NCBI GenBank assembly: GCA_038093515.1
Contig: JBBPSI010000198.1
Coordinates: 1 to 44,740, forward strand
Direction of reading: 5' to 3'
DNA length: 44,740 nucleotides
Source: Butyriboletus loyo
Taxonomy: Eukaryota > Basidiomycota > Agaricomycetes > Boletales > Boletaceae
Positions 1-8,584 of the stretch are shown here, piece after piece. The notes below the pieces were generated by a model that had not been told where the DNA came from, ran no database searches, and worked only from the letters and a program-made list of their open reading frames with translations. A program made the translations under genes and the position numbers. Position 1 is the first letter of the stretch. Each line of letters starts with the position of its first letter.

Positions 1-491
1 CTTCCCCTTCAAGATGCCGAGTCAGACTATGGCTTTGATTTCTTTGGTCTTGATGATTCCGATGTGAAGGACCTTGGGCTCGAGGGGGGCAGTCAATCAT
101 CAGCTGGGGATCAAGACCGTGTCAAAGTACGCCAGTGGCATCAGTGCAAACCCGAGGTATGTCTGATTCGACCCACAATAAGTAATGTACTTGACCTGCT
201 AAATCACTCCAGACTAGAAAAATGCCCCTCGTATACTGGCTTGACATGGAGGCAACCATGGCGACCCTGGGCAAGCGAAAGGCATCAGAACTCGACGAAG
301 ACTCTCCTGCCGCCGGACATACACCACCGCAATCACGACCATGTGAACCATTACCCACTGACCCAGGCTCGGACTCCGATGGCAAAGGCAAAGGCACGAC
401 AACGGCTTTGGCAAACGACGGTGCATGCTGGCTCGACGCTAATGGGAAGCAGAAACTGTGCAGGAACATAATGAATGCTGAGCTGGTCTAA
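1..491 (+). CDS. 3' end of an unrecognised gene (partial)
   Basis: The window opens inside a coding exon in frame 1 (1-156). A GT-AG intron (157-212) joins it in phase 0 to a last exon (213-491, stop TAA 489-491). The visible 144 residues are acidic and rich in Ser, Gly and Asp. They begin LPLQDAESDYGFDFFGLDDS and later contain LGKRKASELDEDSP, which looks like a disordered tail. I do not recognise a domain. The second exon has an internal ATG at 222, so a prediction starting there would miss the first exon. The 5' part lies outside the window. It could be the C-terminus of a host gene or of a transposon protein. Confidence 0.4.
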
Positions 492-1738
492 CACGTCCGC
501 CTTGGGACTCGGAAAATGACAGTGTGTTCTTTTGGCATATCACAGAAAAACAGTGATGTGAGGTCAATGTCAGAGCTACCACCGAACGTGAATCATTGGT
601 GCTCAGCATTCACTGCTTCCCTGTGCAGTTTCTGGGATTCCGGAACAGCAATTGATCGTTTCATGTGGCAGTGACTGAATATAAACTGACTCCCACAACA
701 CGATGATGGTGTTCTTCAAGTCTACAATATCTGGTCCAGTATGTAATTGATTATAACTTCCATGCTAAGAATGTTCCTTGTTCACCTTCCGACTCTGAGC
801 ACCTTCCGAACATTTGACATGTGATGACAGATGTACCTGCAGGTCAGTGTCTTCAGCATCTTCATATGTTCATCCATTCAAAGTGACATTTGTAAACATT
901 GATTAGTACTGATCAGCCATTGTTGGTGTTGAAGCCCAAGGTAATGAGAAAAGGACAGACTGTGCTTGAGCAAAGTGAACCAGAGTCTGTTTGGCTATAG
1001 AAGCCAGCTCAAGTTCTCGAGCTATACTATGCCATATCAAAGATCACACTGATTGACTCAATGACTTTGGAAGATGGTGTGCAGATTATTTAATGTATAG
1101 GATGCATGATTTACTGTTCGTCACTCAAACGCAGTGCGTCATGCATCACTACTTGGATTCGTCGCTGAGAATCACAGAGTGAACTCAGAGCCTGTTGTGA
1201 ATGACCTTTGCATGCTTTCTTCGCTAAACAAGTGCTCCCATTTGGAGTATGCCATAATCTATGCTATGCTGTCATTGGACTGCAGTGCTCAGAGCACAGG
1301 AGACAATAAATCATGCTGTGGATCTGGGCTACAATGTCTGGACCGGTACTTGTACGAGCGGATTCTCCGAGTCGCATAGACGGTCTCAAGGGTACGGCTT
1401 TTCGAGAGTACTACAACACTACTTGGTGGGTTCCGTCCTTCTCGCGGTGCCAACGTACTTTATGATCGATTATCAGAGGTCCTCCTCGGTGGTGGCGAAA
1501 CAAGTTCCGAATTTACGCCTCCGCAGTCATTGCTCCCGCACCTTCGCTCTCCAAGGAATCCACATAGACACAAGTATTCGCACCAACCACATGCCAGGTG
1601 ATGATGGGCTGTTGTAATACAGCCACCGACGATTCCTAGCCTCGTTACACAGGCAGGCCCATGGAAATTGGGGAATCGATTGGTCGAGTAAATCCCGCGG
1701 GTTCGGTGATTAGTGCTTTCCCTGCTCTGTATCTGGAT
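492..1738. other. Intergenic, no gene recognised
   Basis: About 1.25 kb of mixed-composition DNA with frequent stops in all frames. Short ORFs near 1134-1617 show no domain, no plausible intron chain and no familiar motif. I see no RNA gene here. Confidence 0.5.
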
Positions 1739-1907
1739 ATTGGAGCAGTGATTCTGTGCCCCTACAGGTGCTCGAGTCTAAATCTGGGAAGGGTCTACAC
1801 GTCACGTGGCTGTGCGCGCTTGGATGCTGTGTCGCGACTCGCACAGCATGTGTATTTGAATTGGAGCAGGGATACTGTGCCCAAATCCAAATCTGGGAGG
1901 GGTCCAT
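1739..1907 (+). repeat. Imperfect direct repeat upstream of the small Cys protein gene
   Basis: Two related blocks lie in the promoter region of the gene at 2018. Copy 1 is about 1739-1798 and copy 2 about 1858-1907. Both start TTGGAGCAG, then carry a TGTGCCC segment and AATCTGGGA followed by GGGTC. Copy 2 is shorter because a stretch near CTACAGGTGCTCGA is missing. The pattern looks like a diverged local duplication. Confidence 0.55.
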
Positions 1908-1939
1908 CGAGAGGCATTTGGCATGGTGCTCGTGGGTGG

Positions 1940-1947
1940 TATAAAAG
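1940..1947 (+). promoter_or_regulatory. TATA box
   Basis: TATAAAAG lies 71 nt upstream of the ATG at 2018, a normal fungal core-promoter distance. It sits just downstream of the promoter repeat. Confidence 0.5.
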
Positions 1948-2017
1948 AGTTGACGGGCCAGCCACCCCAGGACCGCTTGTACCCAGCACAGAGAATCCTT
2001 TCGCTCGATACTTTCTG

Positions 2018-2465
2018 ATGGGTTTCGCACAGTCAAATGGGTCTTCGATCGGTAAGACTTCTGGCCCATAGCCGTGCATGACTTCCAGTGACGCTGATTG
2101 GGGTAACTGGTTCTGTTGGCACAGTTTGCGCGACGGACAATGCGACCGTGGCCTCCATCTGTTGCGCGCAGATCAGTAATGCAACCACGGTGAGCATGCC
2201 TCAGCCCATCAGTACTCAAACCATACCCCCTTTCAACACGGCCCCTGTGACGTGCCAATGGGTTCCCAGCTCCAACTCGACCAACTCCTCCCAAGGCTGG
2301 ATGTCTTGCGTTGGCCAATATGCAAATACCACTGACGGCACTGTATGCGCTGTACCACCGATACCCGGTGCTGCAAATAACGCCAAGATGAAGGGTCCTG
2401 TGAAGTGTCTTGGCATGGTGATACTGGTGGGAGTCGTTGTGGAACTGGTGTTAGCCGTCCAATAA
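2018..2465 (+). CDS. Small Cys- and Asn/Thr-rich protein, hydrophobic C-terminus
   Basis: Proposed exons are 2018-2051 and 2125-2465, with a 73-nt GT-AG intron, giving 124 residues. The body has seven cysteines (VCAT, ICC, TCQW, SCVG, TVC, VKC). It also has several N-glycosylation sequons (NAT twice, NST, NSS, NTT), and it ends in a hydrophobic stretch (CLGMVILVGVVVELVLAV). This suggests a surface or membrane-bound glycoprotein. No clear N-terminal signal peptide is visible, so the start exon may be wrong or an upstream exon missing. The TATA box 71 nt upstream supports transcription. The cysteine spacing does not fit hydrophobins. A further intron at GTGAGC near 2189 is possible. I do not recognise the family. 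Confidence 0.4.
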
Positions 2466-2855
2466 ACCTTTCGTTCAACTTGGGACACTGGATCTGTAGT
2501 GCATGCAATTGTTCTCGTGGCTACAACTTTAATGTTCTTGAGATCGCTAACCATCACGTAGGTGGGTGCAGAAAAAAAAAGGGGGGGGCATGATGGAGTG
2601 CTTTCAGGAATGATCAAGGTGCTTATGCACGGACTAATTAGAATTAGTGGGGCCTGCTGTACAAACAGCATCGACTCTCTAGCAAGCTGGCATAAGTTGA
2701 GAATTGGGATGTGACCTGGGCCGATAGAACACTACGATGTTATTTGATCATTCCCTCCAACAAACATACAGCACCGAGCCAGCGACGCAAACAAGTTCCC
2801 CGGAAGCGCTAACAGTCAAGTACGAAGGAAAGGGGTGTGATGAAAATGATACAAT

Positions 2856-3887
2856 CTACCAGACATACGGAATAACTCTTGCAGGAACCTCTTTCATATA
2901 TTGCCGGTATTCGTCTCTGACTACATCGTCTTTCTGGATGAGACTCTCCTGCAATTTCTATCAGCGTACGAGCGGGGAACCGAACAAGGAGCGTGCCTCG
3001 ATCGGCATCTTAACTGCGAATGCGAGTGCTGTGATACCAAGGGCCACGAGGGGTGTGTATGACCAGAACATGATAGACCACAGTACCTCCTGTAAGAGCA
3101 CCGAGCTATTTTATGTTCCGCTTCGTGTCAAAAAGTGCAGGTTTAGCATCTAAGAACGGTTTACCTGTACCCTGGGTGACGAACCCATGCATATGGGCCG
3201 GTATTGACGACCCTAGGCTTTTCGCGGCGCTGTTCAGGGGGGGTCAAGACAAACGAGACGACAGCCATTTCCGATACCCACTCCGATAGGATGCCACTGG
3301 TCTCCTAAATGTTTGAACGTACTGTTCGTAAGGCTCCTGAGGGCAAAACTGGCGAGGCAAGCCACTACCCTCGACGTGTTCCTCCAGGACGAGTCTATCA
3401 TTTCGGTTGAAAAGGCGAACTTTGTCAACCACTCCGGCGGCTGGAATCGATTGAGCACCAATGCGCCAACATAGGTTAGGGGCGGAATGAATATAGCAAG
3501 TCCGTGGATAGGAATGATGATCCGTCCCAGGAAAGTGGGCGGCATGGACTCTGGCCTAACACGTCCGCCTTTGGACTCGGCAATGACAGCGAGTTCTTTG
3601 ATTCCGGCGATGATGTGTCGGAAATATTCTGCGGTGCTCAGAACAACGAACACTTCGAGCCACTGGGAAGAAAGAGGGAGGTTGAGACCAGCGATGGTGT
3701 GCATGATTAGGGGCTTGAACAGGTGTCGGCAAACAACAAACGGATTCTAGAAGAATGCGAGACGTATGGAGTCTGATTCGGGCACGCATGTTTATACGTT
3801 TCGAATTGGATAGTCTGGTGCGGTACTCACCACTTGCTGTGCAGCTGATGAAGGCTTTGACAAACCCACATCCGTTGAGGTACTCAT
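2856..3887 (-). CDS. ICMT-like integral membrane methyltransferase
   Basis: Five exons read on the minus strand: 3831-3887, 3282-3746, 3165-3229, 2997-3105 and 2856-2948. They sum to 789 nt (262 aa) with all phases matching. The middle is hydrophobic (IIIPIHGLAIFIPPLTYVG), followed by HLGDQWHPIG. The C-terminal half has the hallmark GPYAWVRHPGYS (RHP with nearby Tyr, S-adenosylmethionine binding in the ICMT/PEMT superfamily), PLVALGITALAFAVKMPIE and a final ARVIPYVW. The family methylates isoprenylcysteines or related small substrates at ER membranes; the substrate here is unknown. The last intron (2949-2996) has a GC donor (GAG/GCACGC) and AG acceptor, where the paralogue at 31.3 kb has GT. 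The first exon (MSTSTDVGLSK) rests on splice phase only and is the weakest part. Confidence 0.72.
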
Positions 3888-4503
3888 CGCTTCATGCAGC
3901 TGATGACTAATCGACGTTGGATGCAGTGTAGCCAGCGGATTCGAGCTCTTCGTGGATCAGAATTCGGAACCTTTGGACAAAGATACTGCGCCAGCCGCCC
4001 TAGAATGGATGGCATGAAGTTCGTAAAGGTTTGGTAGTAGCTTGGGCCCCCGACATAAAGATGCTGTGAGAAAGGGATACCGTTCCTAATCCAGAAAAAA
4101 GTCACGCAGTCCCAGAAGTGGCATCTCTGACTTGGTGGAACAATGAGTCTGCTGTTTGCTGGACTTAGATGAGCCGACAGTCTGCTCTTTCGCAGGCCAT
4201 ATTGAAAATGTGTTGATAGTTTGTTCAGTTCAAGATATGATACTGTAGTACTTGTCAGATAAACATAAACCCCAAACTGAGTGAGAGAGCCGACGAGTGT
4301 AAAAACGATCTACATCCGATCACGAAATCTTGACATGAGAGTTCGCCGTCTGATTAGTTTTAGGTCTGATTTGCGGAGATTATCGATTATCAACCGATGC
4401 TGTGCTAGCGGAATGATGGGAGCGCGCTGAGATTCGGAGCGGACGAGACCAAAATATATGTGAACCTTTGAGTTTGGCTCTCTCAGTGCAACCCTTTTCG
4501 CTA
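3888..4503. other. Intergenic region between divergent genes
   Basis: About 0.6 kb between the methyltransferase (minus) and KAPA synthase (plus). It presumably holds both promoters. A short minus-strand ORF (3884-4105) overlaps it but has no recognisable features. No clear TATA box was found. Confidence 0.4.
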
Positions 4504-6193
4504 ATGCCTCCATTGTCCGAGAAACTCACTGCAGCGCTGGAAGCCCGAGATCGTCGTCTCATTCGTCGTCGTCTTCCAGAACCACCATCCATCTTGCTCC
4601 CCGAGATTGATTTCACGTCCAATGACTATCTCTCGCTTTCCACTTCCCCTGCGTTGAGGAATGCCGTTCTCTCAGCCCTGTCTACATCTCCAAAAATCCT
4701 CGGATCGGGTGGTTCTCGTCTGCTCATCCCAGCCCAGCCCCACGCCGAACTCGAGTCCCGCCTGTGTCAGTTTTTCGGCCCCACCGAAGCTGCTCTCCTC
4801 TTCAACTCAGGGTTTGACGCAAACGTGGGGTTCTTTTCTGCTGTTCCGCAGCCCGGAGACGTCGTCCTGTACGACGCACACATCCATGCCTCGGTACACG
4901 AAGGCATGCGCCTCTCCAGACTCACTCCAGACTCACTCCTACCCTTCCCACACAATTCTGTCCTCGATTTACGTCTCGCCCTCTCCAAGCTCCTCGAGGA
5001 TCGCGAGGATCTGAAAAAGGGTAAAATCAGTGTTTTCGTCGCTGTTGAGAGTCTGTATAGCATGGATGGCACGATCGCTCCCCTCACCCAAATCGTGGAA
5101 TGTGTGGAGGAAATGCTACCCTCGGGTAATGGGTACATCATCGTCGACGAGGCGCATGCCACGGGAATTTATGGTCCGAAAGGTCGTGGATTGGTCGCTG
5201 ACCTGGGATTGGAAAAGCGGGTATTTGCGAGGCTCCATACGTTTGGTAAGGCATTAGCTGCCTCCGCAGGTGAGCGATCTTGTATATTCTTTGGAGTGAC
5301 TACGTTGATATCTTGGATGGATAGCCGTGCTCTTGACGACAGAGCTCGTCAAAGACTATCTACTAAATTATGCCAGGAGTCTCATATATACTACGGCGCC
5401 CCCATTCGCAAACATCGTCGCCATCAACTGTTCGTTTGACATGCTCGAGGATGGTACGACGGAAGCGGTAGGTTATCTTCAAAATCATCTCCACTTATTG
5501 ATGGCTAACGCTGTCCGTCAGCTCTCCACACACCTACTCGCCCTTTCTACATATTTTGTCGATCTTCTTCGCTCAGAGCTGAAGAAATACCCACCATCCC
5601 TGCTTAGCCTCCCTGATCATCTCGCGCCTGCGATCTCCGACCAAGTAAGAGAACCAACACCACGACAACCGAGGTTTGCTTCAACCTGGGAGATCGACCC
5701 TCGTGGCGAACAGCCACGGCGAAACAATGCATCGTCCGTGCCTCCTGGCGCATCGCAGAACAAAAACGCACCCTCTTCCCTGCGTCCACCTCCCCCGACG
5801 CCGATAATACCGATACTCACGCCAGAAGCACGCTCGTTATCTTCTTTCCTCCGCTCCTATGCGGCATCTCCGGCCCCCGTTCCCTCTGCCGTGATATCAG
5901 ATTCTCCCCCTCCATCACCCTCTCTTGCACATTCAACCTCTACGCCATCGAGTCCAACTCTAGGGGTGGTGCTTCATACCAAACCCATCAACCCACCTAC
6001 GGTTCCGAAAGGTACCTCCCGCGTTCGAATCTGCCTTCAAGCATCTCATACGAGAGAGGACGTCGGCCTCCTCGCCCAGGGAATCGTTGCTTGGGCTGAG
6101 AAGCGCATGGCAGAGGAACATCGAGGCAAGAAACGCTGGCAAGCGTTGGCGAGAGACGTCGGTGTCGGTGTTTGGATGGAGGCCAAGCTGTAA
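4504..6193 (+). CDS. bioF: KAPA synthase (8-amino-7-oxononanoate synthase), peroxisomal
   Basis: PLP-dependent alpha-oxoamine synthase that makes KAPA from pimeloyl-CoA and alanine, the first committed step of biotin synthesis. Exons: 4504-5269, 5325-5467, 5522-5644 and 5759-6193 (488 aa). Motifs in order: FTSNDYLSLS near the N-terminus, GSGGSRLL, HIHASVHEGMRLS, DEAHATGIYGPKGRG (Asp about 215, PLP ring contact) and HTFGKALAASAG (Lys about 249, Schiff base). The C-terminal domain has PTVPKGTSRVRI and ASHTREDV. The protein ends AKL, a PTS1 peroxisome signal, as known for fungal BioF. The third intron (5645-5758) is 114 nt, in frame and stop-free, so a read-through form of 526 aa is possible. 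The ATG at 4504 is the first in frame; the frame opens upstream only with non-ATG codons. Other alpha-oxoamine synthases such as ALAS are less likely given the PTS1. Confidence 0.85.
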
Positions 6194-6783
6194 CTTGTAG
6201 CCAATGGGGATATGGACCATATCGAGCGTGTTGACAACCAAAATTCGTGTACCAATACGAAGCCGTCTGCCTTTAATTGTGTGTAATAGAAAACGCTACC
6301 TGCGTGTCGTCAGTCTGGTGAGGTTGAAGAACAAACGAGATCTGATAGACAAAAGTATGAGGAGCACTCACCGTATCTCGCGTGAAATGGACGCCAGCAG
6401 GTTTGGAAACAGGGGAGAATCGGTTACCTTGTTGTGGCAGATCGAAGCTGATCAACACCCTGTTATACATAGCATCCAATGCGCTTGGTCGATTCAATTG
6501 TGGCAACTCAACGGTCAGCATCTATGAGGATCGTGCGGTGTGCTCTCTCAGTTAGATTTGGACGGACAACGTCGGTGAGACTCATAGTAATCATAGTAGT
6601 TATCTTCGATTTAATGACTGTATACGGAACCTAGGTACGCATGTCGTATCCTCGCGGGTCAGATGAGTTCCTGGGCGTTCGCACGTCCATTCCAAAGGAA
6701 TCATGCAAGACTGAGACAGTGAATAAAGAATACGAGAGCAAGGACGAAAACATACCCAAGAACGATGACGACACCCGCAGTAT
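6194..6783. other. Intergenic between convergent genes
   Basis: About 0.6 kb between two convergent genes, KAPA synthase and uL30m. Only short unsupported ORFs are present, and I see no repeat or RNA gene. Confidence 0.4.
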
Positions 6784-7155
6784 TCATGAGAACCCTCCTA
6801 GCCGCGAGCCACCAATCGAGTACCCCCGAGGCGCTCTTCGCTCCCACCGCTGCTCCGTCTGCGTCCGTACAGCACTCTCAGGGACGTTCTCCACCTCGAC
6901 GAGTTCCTTCACTTTGAGTATCTTTCCAGCGGCTTCGGGGGTGTGCTCGTGATAGACCGTCTGCATGCGCCTGTGCAGCCCGAGCGCGGTCAACGTCTCT
7001 TTCTTGCGCTCGCCGAGGGCGATGGCAGAACGCCGGAGCGTTATTTTGAAGTGTGTATTTTGCTCGGGTTCATGAACGGGACCTGCTGTGTATGAGCGAG
7101 CGAGGGCCTTTTGGAGGAGGTTGCGTGGGGATGGGAGACGAACGAGGGAGGACAT
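6784..7155 (-). CDS. Mitochondrial large-subunit ribosomal protein uL30m
   Basis: A single-exon ORF of 123 aa, stop TGA at 6784-6786. The N-terminus MSSLVRLPSPRNLLQKALAR is basic and Ser/Leu-rich, a typical mitochondrial presequence. The body ITLRRSAIALGERKKETL followed by LGLHRRMQTVYHEHTPEAA and KVKELVEVENV matches the uL30 (bacterial L30, yeast MRPL33) fold. The C-terminus extends about 25 residues past the conserved core. An in-frame upstream ATG at 7221 would add 22 residues (MSSTNNLDSLSLF...). I prefer 7155 because it gives the cleaner targeting peptide. The gene is divergent from POP5, with 100 bp between start codons. Confidence 0.85.
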   Translation of the reverse strand: MSSLVRLPSPRNLLQKALARSYTAGPVHEPEQNTHFKITLRRSAIALGERKKETLTALGLHRRMQTVYHEHTPEAAGKILKVKELVEVENVPESAVRTQTEQRWERRAPRGYSIGGSRLGGFS

Positions 7156-7255
7156 GCTGGACGTCGTGCAGCGTGGCGAGCAGAAAAGAGAGAGAGAGTC
7201 CAAGTTGTTTGTTGATGACATAAGCCAATGGTAGTCTTTTCTCCTCGTCTATGTC
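7156..7255. promoter_or_regulatory. Short divergent promoter between uL30m and POP5
   Basis: Only 100 bp separate the two start codons (35 bp if uL30m starts at 7221). A CCAAT motif lies at 7226-7230. No TATA box is obvious. Shared regulation is inferred from the layout, not shown. Confidence 0.5.
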
Positions 7256-7871
7256 ATGGTCAGGTTCAAAGCGAGTCCCGTTCATCTCGTCCGTATTTGC
7301 AGTGTCCCTCATAATCGGTCATAGAACCGATGGCTTCTTGTCGAATTCATATCGGTATCGAATGACAGACTGCCCGCGTTTACACCACATACACCGTCCT
7401 CGTTCGATGCCAAACATGTCTATGCTGCCTTACGACAGAGCATCATCTCGAATTTTGGAGATGCGGGATGGGGCGCCGTTGGGGGTTCGATGACGGGCAA
7501 GTGAATCCTGATTTCTGGAACGTGTTGTCCTGACTCCTGTAGGACAGTCAAATACTTTTCCCCAATGACGCATCTTTGCATTATCCGCGTCGCGCGTGAC
7601 CAGCATACCCTCGCATGGGGCGCCGTGACCCTCCTCACGTCCATCAACGGCGCGCGAATTATTCCCCATGTCGTACATATTTCAGGTTCGTCTTATCGAA
7701 TGAGCGAGACCCGCGGTTCGATAGTGTCGTGTGATAGGGACAATCAAACACGTTCAGCTAGCTGCTATCAAGCACAACAGACAAGTCGTCGCGCGTCTTA
7801 GGGCGATGGCGAACACGTCAGGTGAGAGAAATATGTCCGAGTCGCTCTGTTGTTCTGAAAGTGGATTGTAA
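7256..7871 (+). CDS. POP5: RNase P/MRP protein subunit Pop5
   Basis: Exons 7256-7270, 7325-7500, 7543-7685 and 7738-7871 give 155 aa in consistent phase. The start MVRFK/NRWLLVEFI is the family signature split by intron 1. Later motifs are ALRQSIISNFGDAGWGAVG, VKYFSPMTHLCIIRVARDQH, WGAVTLLTSI and HISGTIKHVQLAAIKHNRQ. Pop5 is a core protein of nuclear RNase P and RNase MRP, acting in pre-tRNA 5' processing and rRNA maturation. Intron 1 (7271-7324) must begin GC (AAA/GCGAGT) because the conserved MVRFKNRW fixes the joint, so it is a GC-AG intron. Exon 1 is only 15 nt. Intron 2 is 42 nt. The short C-terminal tail after RLRAMANTSGE is not conserved. Confidence 0.85.
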
Positions 7872-8584
7872 TCGCCTGGCCATCGTGCAGAACAATACCA
7901 TGCCCAGGATTCTTACGAGGCATACCTCGCTCAAAGTACGCGAGAAATGGAGGCATTACAGGAGTAGACTTTGGGATTGAATTCGTGGCACTCCGTTTAC
8001 CATTTGAAGTACCTATATTTCTGCTTACCATTGGCTCACGAACGATGGATCTGGCCACTTGCCTGACAGAGGATACTCGGCTTTCGAGGCGAAGCTCTGG
8101 ATATCTCGCCGTGCAAGTTGACCTCCAAGTCCGCGCTGGGCGTTGCTATTCGAGTGCTACAAGAGGTGTCGATAGATAGCTTCCCTTGCTACATATTCAC
8201 AAGTTGTCGTAGTCGCACCCGATTTGATCAGACCCTAGCTGGAACTTTCGGAGGGATCTCCAATTCGAGTCCAAGTTTCTATCCAGGCATCACTCTATCT
8301 TACGCAAGTCTAAGCGCGGAGTAAATGATTTGACTTGTCATCCTGTCGGTACGTTATCAAATGACGCTTGTCCATCTTCTCAGTTCCTGAAGCTAAAGAC
8401 ATCGGCCCAGTCACCCGCCAAAAACATCCCAACGGGTCAATGATTGGGTCCGAGGTGGACGCAACGTTCGAGATACAAAAGGCCGAACGGTTTTTGCTTC
8501 CGTGGGAACGCTTTCTTTCTCCCATCCTACCAGCTAACTTCTCCATCGAAGGCGAATACCCTTCTCTCCCTTGTTTGTGATCAT
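7872..8584. other. Intergenic, no gene supported
   Basis: About 0.7 kb between POP5 and the MFS gene. A minus-strand ORF (7798-8058) contains FERGMPRKNPGHGIVLHDG, which looks protein-like, but I could not link it to a family or to further exons. The part nearest 8585 presumably holds the transporter promoter. Confidence 0.35.

Noticed and set aside
2018..2465. Hydrophobin
   Set aside because: The Cys order is C, CC, C, C, C, C; a second CC pair is missing and the spacing after the first Cys is too long.
7798..8058. Minus-strand ORF with a protein-like stretch
   Set aside because: Overlaps the POP5 3' end, has no recognisable family and no joined exons.
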